DNA of 64,000 nt from Actimicrobium sp035984655. GTDB lineage: Bacteria; Pseudomonadota; Gammaproteobacteria; Burkholderiales; Burkholderiaceae_D. The DNA is taken from the NCBI RefSeq assembly GCF_035984655.1, contig NZ_JAXCHT010000005.1, positions 106,823 through 170,822 on the forward strand, in the 5' to 3' direction. Positions within the stretch are counted from its first letter, which is position 1, and the number at the start of each line of letters is the position of its first letter. The position numbers and the translations under genes are program-made. Below the pieces are notes generated by a model. That model worked only from the letters and a program-made list of their open reading frames with translations, did no database searches and was not told the DNA's origin. Below are positions 16,074 to 25,756 of the stretch, one piece after another.

Positions 16074-19000
16074 TCATTGCTGCTCTGACGCTTTTCCGTA
16101 GCCGCCGCCGCCGGGCGTTTCGATCACAAAGACATCACCGGCCTGCATCTCGGTACTTGCCACGAACCCCAGTTCTTCACGACTGCCATCGGCACGAATG
16201 ACATAGTTCTTGCCGCATTCCCCGGGCTCGCCGCCAGCGCAGCCGAATGGCGGCACGATGCGGTTGTTGGACAGGATCGATGCACTCATCGGCTCTAGGA
16301 AGCGCACCTTGCGCACACCACCATTGCCGCCATGCCACCGGCCCGCACCGCCCGAATGCGGCCGGATTTCGTAACTTTCCAACCTGACCGGATAGCGCCA
16401 TTCGAGAATTTCCGGATCCGTCAGCCGCGAATTGGTCATGTGCGTCTGCACCACATCCGTACCGTTGAAGCCATTGCCGGCGCCGGAACCGCCCGCGATG
16501 GTTTCGTAGTACTGATGCTCCTTGTTGCCGAAGGTGAAGTTGTTCATGGTGCCGGGCGCCGATGCCAGCACCCCCAGTGCACCGTACAGGGCATTGGTGA
16601 TGCAGCTCGAGGTCTCGACATTGCCGGAAACCACCGCCGCCGGATAGCGCGGGTTCAACATGGAACCCTCGGGAATGGTGACCGTCAGCGGCTTGAGGCA
16701 ACCGGCATTGAGCGGGATCTCATCGTCGGTCAGCGTGCGGAACACATACAGCACGGCCGCCATGCAGATCGCGCTTGGCGCATTGAAATTGTTGTTCAGT
16801 TGCGGCGAGGTGCCGGTGAAGTCGATTTCTGCGCTGCGGGCCGACTGGTCAATCCGGATCGCCACCTTGATGACTGCGCCGTTGTCGAGCCGATACGTGT
16901 AACTCGAATCCTTCAGGGTCGTCAGGACCCGGCGAATGGCTTCTTCGGCATTGTCCTGCACATGTCCCATGTAGGCCCGGACCACATCCAGCCCGAAGTG
17001 GTCAACCATCTTCAGCAATTCATCGACGCCTTTCTGGTTGGCGGCGACTTGCGCCTGCAAATCGGCAAGATTTTGCGGAATGTTCCGCGCTGGATAGCGC
17101 CCCGACGACAGCAGAGCGATGGTTTCCGCTTCGAGAAACCGGCCGCCGCGCACCAGCTGGAAATTATTGATCAGCACGCCTTCCTCTTCCACCACGGTGC
17201 TGTCGGCAGGCATCGAGCCAGGGGTGATGCCGCCAATGTCGGCGTGGTGCCCGCGCGAGCCAACATAGAACAGGATGTTCTCGCCGGCGCGGTCAAACGC
17301 AGGCGTGATCACCGTGATGTCCGGCAAATGGGTGCCGCCATGATAAGGATCGTTGAGCATGAACACATCGCCCTGGCGCATCTTGCCGGCATTCTCGCGC
17401 ATGATGGTCTTGATGCTTTCGCCCATTGAACCGAGATGCACGGGAATATGCGGCGCGTTGGCAATCAGGTTGCCGTCTGCATCGAACAGGGCGCAGGAAA
17501 AGTCGAGCCGCTCCTTGATATTCACCGAAAAGGCGGTGTTTTGCAGTCGCAATCCCATTTGCTCGGCGATGCTCATGAACAGGTTGTTGAAGACCTCGAG
17601 CATCACCGGATCGGCTGTCGTCCCCACGGCCCTGCGCTGTTTTCTGGCCTCCACCCGATTCATGACGAGATGATTGAGCGCAGTGACTTCGGCGACCCAA
17701 CCCGGCTCGACGATATTCGTCGCATTTTTTTCTGCGATGATGGCCGGGCCACGAATCCGGTCGCCCGGGCGCATGTCGTCGCGCTGGTACAGCTCGGTTT
17801 CATGCCACTCGCCACCGGAGAACAACCGCACCAGCTCGGTGGGGCGCAGCGGCCCTGCGCGGGTCGACAGCAGCTCGTTGACTTCATCGCGGTCGAGCGA
17901 CTTGCCAATCACCTCTACCGAAATGGCTTCGACGACCAAGGGCTTGTCGGACATCAGGAACGAATAGCGTTTTTTGTAGGACTGCTCGAATTGGGCGGTC
18001 ATGCTGGCAATGCTGCCGAACGGCACCACGATGACCGAATCGGTCCCGTCGTAGCGCAGATGCACCCGTTCCAGCGTCTCGATCTGGGACGCCTGCACAC
18101 CCTGCGCCAGCAAGTCGACCCGGCCTTCTTCGGCCAGCAGCCGCAGTTGCGCCGCCACGGTCGCCAGTGCACTCTCCGGCAGGGGGATCTCCAGGGCCTT
18201 CTCGCGCATCGCGGTTTGGTCCGCGAGACCCATTCCATAGGCCGACAGCACGCCGGCGAAAGGATGGGCAAACACGCGCGTCATGCCAAGGGCGTCTGCC
18301 ACCAGGCAGGCGTGTTGGCCGCCAGCGCCGCCGAATGTGCTGAGCGTGTATTCGGTCACATCGTGGCCGCGCTGGACCGAGATGAATTTGATGGCATTGG
18401 CCATGTTTCCGACGGCGATTTCAATGAAGCCCTCGGCGACTTCTTCCGGCGTGCGCCGAATGCCGGTGGCACGGTAAATATCTTCCGCCATGGCGGAGAA
18501 CTTTGCGGCAACGGCATCGCGATCCAGTGCGGCATCGGCATTGGGTCCGAATACGGCAGGGAAATAGCCCGGCTGGATCTTGCCCATCATGACGTTGCAG
18601 TCCGTAACCGCCAGCGGGCCGCCGCGCCGATAGCTGGCCGGGCCCGGGTTGGCGCCGGCGCTATCGGGACCGACACGATAGCGGGCGCCGTCGAAATGCA
18701 GGATCGAGCCGCCGCCGGCGGCAACGGTGTGAATGCTCATCATGGGCGCGCGCATGCGCACGCCGGCCACCTGGGTTTCGAATTCGCGTTCGAATTCGCC
18801 GGCGTAATGCGATACGTCGGTCGACGTGCCGCCCATGTCGAAGCCGATGATCTTGTCGAAGCCAGCCGTTTTCGCAGTGCCGACCATGCCGACGATGCCG
18901 CCGGCCGGGCCCGACAGAATCGAATCCTTGCCCTGAAAGCGGTGTGCATCGGTCAGGCCGCCATTGCTTTGCATGAACAGCAGGCGCACTCCGTTCATCT

Positions 19001-19715
19001 GGTCGGCGACCTGATTCACATAGCGTCGCAGAATGGGTGACAGATAGGCATCGACCACGGTGGTGTCACCGCGTGAAACCAGTTTCATCAGGGGGCTGAC
19101 CAGATGCGACACCGAAATCTGGGTAAAGCCAACCTCGGCCGCGATCCGCGCAAGTGCAGTCTCGTGTTGCGTGAAGCGGTATCCATGCATCAGGACGATC
19201 GCCACGGCGCGCAGGCCCCTGGCATGCAGGTCGCGCAGGTCGCGCAACGCGGCAGCCTCGTCGAGCTCGGTCACAACGGCGCCGTGGGCGTCAATGCGCT
19301 CATCGACTTCGACCACCTGTTCATACAGTAGCTCGGGAAGAATGATGTGGCGGTCAAACAGGCGCGGCCGGTTTTGATAGGCGATGCGCAAGGCATCGCG
19401 GAAGCCGCGGGTGATCAGGAGTGCGGTTGGATCGCCTTTGCGTTCGAGCAGCGCATTGGTCGCAACGGTCGTCCCCATTTTTACGGCTTCGACCAGTTGT
19501 GGCGAAATTACCTCATCGCTGTGCAGGTTCAGCAGTCGCTTGATGCCGGCAACTGCAGCATCGGAATATTGTTCCGGATTTTCGGAGAGAAGTTTGTGCG
19601 TGAGCAATTTGCCGTCCGGTTTCCTCGCGACGATATCGGTAAACGTGCCGCCGCGATCGATCCAGAATTGCCATCGTTTGTCGAAAGTGCCGGCCGTGGT
19701 GAGATGCTGTTCCAT
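16074..19715 (-). CDS. Fused ATP-dependent 5-oxoprolinase / hydantoinase A-B
   Basis: The 1,213-residue protein combines a HyuA part (about residues 1-690, with DRGGTFTDIVARKPDG at about residue 19 and the ATPase segment GFDMGGTSTDVSH) and a HyuB part (about 700-1,213, starting DPVMLEVFNNLFMSI and ending in the glycine-rich ETPGGGGYGK). This full-length fusion is the layout of ATP-dependent 5-oxoprolinase (EC 3.5.2.9), which opens 5-oxoproline to glutamate. N-methylhydantoinase or acetophenone carboxylase-like activity cannot be excluded. It is divergent from a Liv-type ABC operon that ends in a D-glutamate-cyclase-family gene, which favours 5-oxoproline. GGAGGG lies 11 nt before the ATG. Confidence 0.88.
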   Translation of the reverse strand: MEQHLTTAGTFDKRWQFWIDRGGTFTDIVARKPDGKLLTHKLLSENPEQYSDAAVAGIKRLLNLHSDEVISPQLVEAVKMGTTVATNALLERKGDPTALLITRGFRDALRIAYQNRPRLFDRHIILPELLYEQVVEVDERIDAHGAVVTELDEAAALRDLRDLHARGLRAVAIVLMHGYRFTQHETALARIAAEVGFTQISVSHLVSPLMKLVSRGDTTVVDAYLSPILRRYVNQVADQMNGVRLLFMQSNGGLTDAHRFQGKDSILSGPAGGIVGMVGTAKTAGFDKIIGFDMGGTSTDVSHYAGEFEREFETQVAGVRMRAPMMSIHTVAAGGGSILHFDGARYRVGPDSAGANPGPASYRRGGPLAVTDCNVMMGKIQPGYFPAVFGPNADAALDRDAVAAKFSAMAEDIYRATGIRRTPEEVAEGFIEIAVGNMANAIKFISVQRGHDVTEYTLSTFGGAGGQHACLVADALGMTRVFAHPFAGVLSAYGMGLADQTAMREKALEIPLPESALATVAAQLRLLAEEGRVDLLAQGVQASQIETLERVHLRYDGTDSVIVVPFGSIASMTAQFEQSYKKRYSFLMSDKPLVVEAISVEVIGKSLDRDEVNELLSTRAGPLRPTELVRLFSGGEWHETELYQRDDMRPGDRIRGPAIIAEKNATNIVEPGWVAEVTALNHLVMNRVEARKQRRAVGTTADPVMLEVFNNLFMSIAEQMGLRLQNTAFSVNIKERLDFSCALFDADGNLIANAPHIPVHLGSMGESIKTIMRENAGKMRQGDVFMLNDPYHGGTHLPDITVITPAFDRAGENILFYVGSRGHHADIGGITPGSMPADSTVVEEEGVLINNFQLVRGGRFLEAETIALLSSGRYPARNIPQNLADLQAQVAANQKGVDELLKMVDHFGLDVVRAYMGHVQDNAEEAIRRVLTTLKDSSYTYRLDNGAVIKVAIRIDQSARSAEIDFTGTSPQLNNNFNAPSAICMAAVLYVFRTLTDDEIPLNAGCLKPLTVTIPEGSMLNPRYPAAVVSGNVETSSCITNALYGALGVLASAPGTMNNFTFGNKEHQYYETIAGGSGAGNGFNGTDVVQTHMTNSRLTDPEILEWRYPVRLESYEIRPHSGGAGRWHGGNGGVRKVRFLEPMSASILSNNRIVPPFGCAGGEPGECGKNYVIRADGSREELGFVASTEMQAGDVFVIETPGGGGYGKASEQQ

Positions 19716-20149
19716 AACGTGATCGTCCCTCCTGAAGGATTGAGATGAGCTGCAAGAATATTTTTAATATTGTAGTTGTCTTGATGAAAAATAGTAATAT
19801 AATTTATCAACAATTTATCGGTAAAACGCCAGGCAGTAATCTTTGTGCGCGGCCGCCGGCAAATTTTTTATCACTGAATCACCGGAAAAAGATACCGTAT
19901 CAAAGATATCTACGTTCCGGTTTTGCGCCGAAACATGCGTTGTTCGGAGACCGCAGGAATCGGGAAGAGAGAGTGCGCGGCGTGTGCGACATGGTCAGCA
20001 GAGCCATGCACATGCCGTCAAGCGCCACCCGGATAGCAATGCGTCCTGTTTGTGCTGGATTGCAAAAAAAGCAGTAGCAAATTTCTCCCCTATAGCTGGA
20101 CCATGGCGGGATTGTTTTAGTTGGCACTAAAAAAAAGGAGCGTCTCACT
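19716..20149. other. 434-bp divergent intergenic region, AT-rich near the oxoprolinase gene
   Basis: This region separates the oxoprolinase gene from the ABC operon. The left 110 bp are much more AT-rich than the surroundings and hold a candidate leftward promoter. A 7-bp inverted repeat TTTTAGT (20115-20121) and ACTAAAA (20126-20132) sits directly before the Shine-Dalgarno GGAG of the binding protein gene. A 110-codon open frame at 19745-20077 has no family resemblance and is not called. Confidence 0.6.
19769..19797 (-). promoter_or_regulatory. Candidate promoter for the oxoprolinase gene
   Basis: On the minus strand TTACTA (19792-19797) and TACAAT (19769-19774) are spaced by 17 bp in the AT-rich part of the divergent region, about 54 bp upstream of the ATG. 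The -10 is good and the -35 is weak. Confidence 0.3.
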
Positions 20150-21418
20150 ATGCGAATCAAAAGTATGTTCAGGCATCTTGCGCAGGCAGGAGCGGCAATG
20201 GCAATCAGCGTTTCGGCCCATGCGCAACAGGAAGTAAAAATCGGCGTCATTTACCCGCTCACGGGTGCCGCGGCATCGTCCGGTGCGGAAATGAAAAATG
20301 CGCTCGAGCTCGCCGCCGACATCATCAATAACGGTGCGAAATCGGTGCCGAACCTGCCCTTTTCTGCGGGTGGCGGATTGCCAAACCTGAAGGGTGCAAA
20401 GATCAAGCTGGTCTTCGCCGACCACCAGGGCAATCCACAGGTGGGCGCGACCGAAACGGAGCGGCTGATTACGCAGGAAAAGGTCGTTGCCATTGTCGGC
20501 GCCTATTTCAGCAACGTCACGGCCACCGCCAGCCAGGTGGCGGAGCGCTACAAGATCCCGTTCGTCAATCCGGAATCCTCCTCGGCGTCGCTGACGCAGC
20601 GTAACTTCAAGTGGTTCTTCCGCACGACCGCGCACGACGACCTGTTCGTCCACAATTTCTTCGATTTCTTCAGGGATCTGGAAGCGAAGAAGGGCATCAA
20701 GGTCAAGCAACTGGCTTCGTTCAACGAAAACACGCTGTGGGGCAATGAAACCACCAAGCTGGAAACGAAACTGGCGGAAGAGAAGGGCTATGCGCTGACC
20801 AAATCGATTTCGTATCCGGCCAAGAGCACGCAGTTGACCTCCGAAGTGCAATTGCTCAAGGCTGCCGCGCCGCAGGTGGTGATGCAGTCGTCATATCTTG
20901 GTGACGCCATCATGGCCATGAAGACCTACAAGGAGCTGGGGTTTTCGCCGGACATGATTTTGGCCAATAACGCCGGCTTTACCGACACCGAGTTCATTCG
21001 CACGCTCGGCAAGGACGCCGACTATGTCATCACGCGCGATGTGTGGTCGCTGGATCTGGCAAAAAACAATCCGCTGATCAAGCAGGTCAATGACTTGTAT
21101 TTTGAGCGTAACAAGGCAAATTTCACCGGCAATTCGTCGCGCACCTTTACCGGTCTGATGACGCTGGCAGATGCGATCAATCGTGCCGGATCCACCGAAC
21201 CTGAGGCAATTCGCAAGGCACTTACGGAAACCAACATCCCCGGTAACAAGATCATCATGCCGTGGAAGGGGATCAAGTTCGACGAGAAGGGCCAGAACGT
21301 TTACGGCTCCGGAATCCTGGTGCAAATCATCGACGGGAAATACAACACGGTGTGGCCGTTTGACCTGGCAACCCGCGACGTCGTATGGCCGATGCCCAAG
21401 TGGGATCAACGCAAGTAA
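20150..21418 (+). CDS. Branched-chain-amino-acid-type ABC transporter substrate-binding protein (system 1)
   Basis: The 422-residue protein has a signal peptide ending SAHA (cleavage near residue 25) followed by QQEVKIGVIYPLTGAAASSG, the usual start of LivJ/LivK-type periplasmic binding proteins (Peripla_BP_6). An AAAAGGAG Shine-Dalgarno precedes the ATG. It starts an operon with two permeases, two ATPases and a DUF1445 enzyme, opposite the oxoprolinase. I infer a small amide or amino-acid-like ligand, perhaps 5-oxoproline, rather than leucine. Confidence 0.9.
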   Translation: MRIKSMFRHLAQAGAAMAISVSAHAQQEVKIGVIYPLTGAAASSGAEMKNALELAADIINNGAKSVPNLPFSAGGGLPNLKGAKIKLVFADHQGNPQVGATETERLITQEKVVAIVGAYFSNVTATASQVAERYKIPFVNPESSSASLTQRNFKWFFRTTAHDDLFVHNFFDFFRDLEAKKGIKVKQLASFNENTLWGNETTKLETKLAEEKGYALTKSISYPAKSTQLTSEVQLLKAAAPQVVMQSSYLGDAIMAMKTYKELGFSPDMILANNAGFTDTEFIRTLGKDADYVITRDVWSLDLAKNNPLIKQVNDLYFERNKANFTGNSSRTFTGLMTLADAINRAGSTEPEAIRKALTETNIPGNKIIMPWKGIKFDEKGQNVYGSGILVQIIDGKYNTVWPFDLATRDVVWPMPKWDQRK

Positions 21419-21517
21419 CGGTCTTTTCTGGAAGTGGTGTCGCCTGTTTTTCGTTTGACAGGCGCACCCGTGATCGCTGCCGCCTGTTCGTCAACACGAA
21501 GTATTGAAGAGGAATAT

Positions 21518-22381
21518 ATGTCTGAAATTCTGATACAGACGCTGGTTTCCGGCTTGCTCATCGGGCTGATTTACGCGCTCGTCGCAATCGGCTTGACGAT
21601 GATTTTCGGCGTGATGGATATCATCAATTTTTCTCACGGCGAGTTCCTGATGTTCGGCATGTATTCCAGCTTCTGGATGTACTCCCTCTACGCTCTCGAC
21701 CCGTTGTTCACGCTGCCGTTGACGGCACTGTTCCTGTTTGCCCTGGGCGTCATCATTTATAAGCTCGTCATCAGCAAGATCACCAGCGCCCCCATGGTGT
21801 CGCAGATATTCACGACCTTCGGCCTGATGTTGCTGTTCCGTGGCCTCGCCCAGTTTTTCTGGAAGCCCGACTTTCGCACCATTGAGCGGTCACTGTCGAG
21901 CGGCAGTTTTTCCATTGCCGGAATCCAGATCGGCACGCCGCAGATTACCGCTGGTGTCGGCGCAATCCTCGTCACCGCCGGCGTCTATTTTTTCATCACC
22001 AGAACCCGGCTGGGTGCCGCGCTGGAAGCCACTGCTGCGGACAAGGAGGCAGCGCGTCTGATGGGCATCGATTCGCAAAAAATGTTTGCACTTGCATGGG
22101 GAATCGGCGCCGCCTGCGCCGGAGTTGCCGGTGGCCTGTTGTCGACGTTCTTTCCCATCTTTCCCGATGTCGGCGCCAACTTCATTCTGATTGCCTTTGT
22201 CGTCGTCAACCTTGGCGGTTTCGGCAGCATCGTTGGCGCGCTGGTGGCCGGGATTCTGGTCGGCGTGATCGAAGTCATGGGCGGATTTCTGCTCGGGCCG
22301 CAATACAAGCTGGCGATTGTGCTGGTGCTGTTCCTGGCGGTATTGATGTTCCGTCCTCAAGGCCTGATGGGCAAAGCCTGA
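21518..22381 (+). CDS. ABC transporter permease, LivH family (system 1)
   Basis: The 287-residue membrane protein has about eight hydrophobic segments and the LivH hallmark GLIYALVAIGLTMIFGVMDI followed by NFSHGEF. The start at 21518 has GAAGAGGA 4-8 nt upstream; the same frame is open to 21434 but lacks an equivalent site. It forms one half of the membrane channel with the next gene. Confidence 0.9.
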   Translation: MSEILIQTLVSGLLIGLIYALVAIGLTMIFGVMDIINFSHGEFLMFGMYSSFWMYSLYALDPLFTLPLTALFLFALGVIIYKLVISKITSAPMVSQIFTTFGLMLLFRGLAQFFWKPDFRTIERSLSSGSFSIAGIQIGTPQITAGVGAILVTAGVYFFITRTRLGAALEATAADKEAARLMGIDSQKMFALAWGIGAACAGVAGGLLSTFFPIFPDVGANFILIAFVVVNLGGFGSIVGALVAGILVGVIEVMGGFLLGPQYKLAIVLVLFLAVLMFRPQGLMGKA

Positions 22382-22409
22382 AACCCCAACGCTCGAAGAA
22401 AGAACTGTC

Positions 22410-23459
22410 ATGAGAAATAATGCCGTTGTCTCGCAGCCCGTTGAGTCCCAAGCGATGCTTCCCGTCCGGAATCCGAATCTGGCTTACGCGCTGCTGCTGG
22501 TGCTGTTGATCGTTGCCGGATTCGTGCCGGTGTTCATCCTGAATCCATCCCATCAAAATATTGCGATCCTGATCCTGATGGCCGCCCAGATGGGCGTGGC
22601 CTGGAATATTGTCGGCGGCTATGCCGGTCAGATATCGCTTGGTCAAGCCGCATTTTATGGAATTGGCGCGTACACCTCGACGTTGCTGTTTGCCCATACC
22701 GGCCTCAATCCCTGGCTTGCCATGCTGGCCGGCGGCGTGGTCGCAGCGCTCGTGAGCGTCGTCATCGGCTGGTCGTGCTTTCGACTGAAGGGCCATTATT
22801 TTGCAATGGCGACCATCGCTGTTGCCGAGATCATTCAAATCGTCTTTACGAATTGGGAATTCGCCGGCGCAGCAGTGGGCCTGACCCTCCCGATAGACAA
22901 GCAGGGCTGGGCAGTGTTCGTCTTCGATTCAAAGGTCCCGTACTACTACATCGCACTGGGTTTGTTGCTGGTGACACTGCTGGCCAATTTCATCATCGAG
23001 CGAAGCTATTACGGCTACTACTTTCGAGCGATCAAGGACGAACCGGATGCCGCACGAAGTCTTGGTGTCAATTTGCGCAAATACAAATTGATTGCGTTTG
23101 CCGTCAGCAGTTTTTTCACCGCCCTCGGTGGCAGCTTCTACGCACAGAAGGAGCTGTACATCGATCCCGCTTCGGTCCTGGGCACCGGCCTGTCGATCAA
23201 GATGGCCCTGGTCTCGATCCTGGGTGGCATTGGCACCCTGTTCGGGCCGGTGCTGGGCGCCGGGATTCTGACGCTGATTGACGAGGGCACCCGCGCACTG
23301 TTTGGCGGCTCGGGGCGCGGCACCGATTTGATCATCTATGCGGCGCTGATCATTGCCGTCGCTGTCTATTATCCGAACGGTGTGCTGGGCTGGTTCAACA
23401 ACCTGATGGCGCGTCGCCGGGCGGTGAGCCTGCAGGCCGCACGAGGGGAACACCAATGA
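22410..23459 (+). CDS. ABC transporter permease, LivM family (system 1)
   Basis: The 349-residue protein carries the LivM pattern: about nine hydrophobic segments, GYAGQISLGQAAFYGIGAYTS, and the coupling-helix region RAIKDEPDAARSLGVN that docks on the ATPases. An extra N-terminal stretch of about 25 polar residues precedes the first helix. Its stop overlaps the following ATPase gene start as ATGA at 23456. Confidence 0.9.
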   Translation: MRNNAVVSQPVESQAMLPVRNPNLAYALLLVLLIVAGFVPVFILNPSHQNIAILILMAAQMGVAWNIVGGYAGQISLGQAAFYGIGAYTSTLLFAHTGLNPWLAMLAGGVVAALVSVVIGWSCFRLKGHYFAMATIAVAEIIQIVFTNWEFAGAAVGLTLPIDKQGWAVFVFDSKVPYYYIALGLLLVTLLANFIIERSYYGYYFRAIKDEPDAARSLGVNLRKYKLIAFAVSSFFTALGGSFYAQKELYIDPASVLGTGLSIKMALVSILGGIGTLFGPVLGAGILTLIDEGTRALFGGSGRGTDLIIYAALIIAVAVYYPNGVLGWFNNLMARRRAVSLQAARGEHQ

Positions 23460-24169
23460 CTTTGCTTAACGTAAAAGGCGTCACCAAGAAATTCGGCGGC
23501 ATCACCGCCAACCACGATGTGTCGTTCGCATTGGGTGCCGGGCAGATCGTGGGGTTGATCGGGCCGAACGGCGCGGGCAAGACGACCATGTTCAATTGCA
23601 TTGCCGGGTATTTCCCACCCACGTCCGGTGAGATCTACCTGAACGACGTGAAGATCTCGGGGTTGTCGCCCGAGCAGTGCGCGCGCGCCGGGATTGCCCG
23701 GACGTTTCAGGTCGCGCGCACGTTTACCAGCATGACGGCGCAGGAAAACGTCATGGTCGGCGCGTTCCTGGTCGACAAGAATGTGGCTGCCGCCCGCAAG
23801 ATCGCAAACGGATTGCTCGACTTTGTCAATCTCGGCAAATTCAGGGACAAGCCGGCGGCCAGCATGACCATCAGCGAACAGCGCCGTCTGGCGGTTGCGC
23901 GCGCACTTGCGGTCAGCCCGAAGCTGCTGCTGATGGACGAAGTGATGGCGGGCTTGAATCCCACCGAAGTCAAGGAGACCGTCGAAGTGGTGCTGAAAAT
24001 TCGTGATCGCGGCATTTCCTGCCTGATAGTCGAGCACGTCCTTGAAGGCATCATGCCCATTGCGAACGCCATCGTCGTGCTGGATTACGGCAAGAAAATC
24101 GCCGATGGAACGCCGCAGCAAGTGTCGAACGACCCGCAAGTGATCGCCGCCTACCTGGGAGAAGAATGA
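23456..24169 (+). CDS. ABC transporter ATP-binding protein, LivG family (system 1)
   Basis: The 237-residue ATPase has Walker A GPNGAGKTT and Walker B LLLMDEVMAG. The signature region reads TISEQRRLAVARALA, where the usual LSGGQ serine-glycine pair is replaced by SEQ, as seen in some LivG proteins. It overlaps livM upstream and the second ATPase downstream by four bases each. Confidence 0.9.
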   Translation: MTLLNVKGVTKKFGGITANHDVSFALGAGQIVGLIGPNGAGKTTMFNCIAGYFPPTSGEIYLNDVKISGLSPEQCARAGIARTFQVARTFTSMTAQENVMVGAFLVDKNVAAARKIANGLLDFVNLGKFRDKPAASMTISEQRRLAVARALAVSPKLLLMDEVMAGLNPTEVKETVEVVLKIRDRGISCLIVEHVLEGIMPIANAIVVLDYGKKIADGTPQQVSNDPQVIAAYLGEE

Positions 24170-24873
24170 TGTTGCAAGTTCGGAGTCTGCGGGTCAGTTA
24201 TGACAAGGTGCTGGCCATTTCAAAGGTGGACATCAATGTCGGAGTCGGCAAGCTCGTTGCGCTGGTCGGCGGCAACGGCAATGGCAAATCAACGACGCTG
24301 CGTGCGATTGCCGGATTGAACGCGGCGGACGAAGGAAAGATCATCTTTAACAATACGGAGATCCAGGATACGCCGGCGCACCTGCGGGTGCCGTTGGGGT
24401 TGTCGCTGGTGCCGGAGGGACGGCGGATTTTTGCCCGCCTGACCGTTGAGCGCAATCTTGAGCTGGGCGCCTACACGCGCAGTGACAGCCATGAGATCGC
24501 CGAATCGCTCGACACCATGTACGGCTTGTTTCCGATCCTCAAGGAACGCCGTCATCAACTGGCGGGCACCATGAGCGGCGGCGAGCAACAAATGCTGGCC
24601 ATCGGCCGTGGCTTGATGGCCAAGCCGAAACTGCTGTTGCTGGACGAGCCGTCATGGGGCATCGCACCGAAATTCGTCACCAAGGTGCTGGATACGATCC
24701 AGCTGGTCAATTCCAGGGGCGTGTCGGTCTTGCTGGTCGAACAAAGTCTGCACAAGGCGTTGGCCATTGCCGATTACGGTTATGTGATCCAGACCGGTCG
24801 CATCGTGATGGAGGGGACCGGCAAGGACCTGCTGAACAATGATGAGATCAAGAAGGCGTACCTGGGACTATGA
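24166..24873 (+). CDS. ABC transporter ATP-binding protein, LivF family (system 1)
   Basis: The 235-residue ATPase has Walker A GGNGNGKSTT, signature MSGGEQQMLAIGRGL and Walker B LLLLDEPSWGIAP, all intact. It starts with two ATG codons; the first overlaps the livG stop. Its stop overlaps the start of the DUF1445 gene at 24870, so that enzyme is co-translated with the importer. Confidence 0.9.
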   Translation: MMLQVRSLRVSYDKVLAISKVDINVGVGKLVALVGGNGNGKSTTLRAIAGLNAADEGKIIFNNTEIQDTPAHLRVPLGLSLVPEGRRIFARLTVERNLELGAYTRSDSHEIAESLDTMYGLFPILKERRHQLAGTMSGGEQQMLAIGRGLMAKPKLLLLDEPSWGIAPKFVTKVLDTIQLVNSRGVSVLLVEQSLHKALAIADYGYVIQTGRIVMEGTGKDLLNNDEIKKAYLGL

Positions 24874-25646
24874 TGACAGACACCCTTTCCCTGTCGCCGC
24901 ACGGCATTCGATTGTTGTGCCGCAATGGCAAGTGGGATGGCGCAACCGCCGGACTGGCCAGAGGCATCGTGCAGGCGAACTTGATGATCGTGCCGGCGGA
25001 ATTTGCTTTTGACTTCCTGCTGTTCTGCCAGCGCAATCCCAAGGCCTGTCCATTGATCGAGGTCCTCGAACCCGGACAGTTCTCGCCACGCTGCGCCGCC
25101 AATGCCGATTTACGTTCGGACCTGCCCGGATACCGCGTCTATCGATCCGGTGAGCCGGCGAGCGAGGAAACCGATATCGTCGGTCTCTGGCAGGACGATT
25201 TCGTCAGTTTTCTGATTGGTTGCAGCTTCTCGTTCGAGAGCGCGTTGATGGACGCCGGCATCCCGCTGCGGCACGTCACCCAACAACGCAATGTCGCAAT
25301 GTACAAGACGAGCATTGCCTGTACGCCGGCGGGCAGATTCTCCGGGAACATGGTCGTCAGCATGCGGCCGATCCGCAGCCGCGATGTGGCCCGGGCCGTC
25401 GAAATTTCGGCGCGGTTCCCGCAGGTGCATGGCGCGCCGCTGCATATCGGGCATCCGGAGGCGATCGGCATCGAGGACTTGAATCTGCCAGATTATGGCG
25501 ATGCCGTGCGCATTGAGGATGACGAAGTGCCGGTGTTCTGGGCCTGTGGCGTGACGCCGCAATACATCGCCTGTCATAGCCGGATACCGCTCTGTATCAC
25601 CCATGCACCGGGAAAAATGTTCGTGACCGATGAATTGGTGCGGTGA
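24870..25646 (+). CDS. DUF1445 / D-glutamate cyclase family protein (putative hydro-lyase)
   Basis: The 258-residue protein matches the DUF1445 (YcsI) family: GYRVYRSGEP, DFVSFLIGCSFSFESAL, and CTPAGRFSGNMVVSMRP are characteristic. The mammalian relative DGLUCY converts D-glutamate to 5-oxo-D-proline, and in Bacillus subtilis ycsI lies in the 5-oxoprolinase (pxp) cluster. Here it is the last gene of an ABC operon divergent from an oxoprolinase, which supports a link to 5-oxoproline or D-glutamate. The reaction in bacteria is not proven. It overlaps the upstream ATPase gene by four bases and is followed by a strong hairpin. Confidence 0.85.
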   Translation: MMTDTLSLSPHGIRLLCRNGKWDGATAGLARGIVQANLMIVPAEFAFDFLLFCQRNPKACPLIEVLEPGQFSPRCAANADLRSDLPGYRVYRSGEPASEETDIVGLWQDDFVSFLIGCSFSFESALMDAGIPLRHVTQQRNVAMYKTSIACTPAGRFSGNMVVSMRPIRSRDVARAVEISARFPQVHGAPLHIGHPEAIGIEDLNLPDYGDAVRIEDDEVPVFWACGVTPQYIACHSRIPLCITHAPGKMFVTDELVR

Positions 25647-25689
25647 AGGACCGCAACGTCTGACAAACGCGCTGCCGCAAGCGACTGCG

Positions 25690-25727
25690 CTGCCCCACCA
25701 GGTCATCGGTTCGACCTGGTGGGGCAG
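25690..25727. terminator. Perfect 15-bp hairpin between convergent genes
   Basis: The arms CTGCCCCACCAGGTC (25690-25704) and GACCTGGTGGGGCAG (25713-25727) pair without mismatch around an 8-base loop. It lies between the DUF1445 stop and the dbpA stop and can serve both directions, although no T-run follows on either strand. Confidence 0.6.
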
Positions 25728-25756
25728 TACGAGGCGCGGTGTTCAGTCGGCAGGCG

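Noticed and set aside
19745..20077. 110-codon frame in the divergent oxoprolinase/ABC region
   Set aside because: No family resemblance, it runs through AT-rich promoter-like DNA, and its composition differs from real genes nearby.
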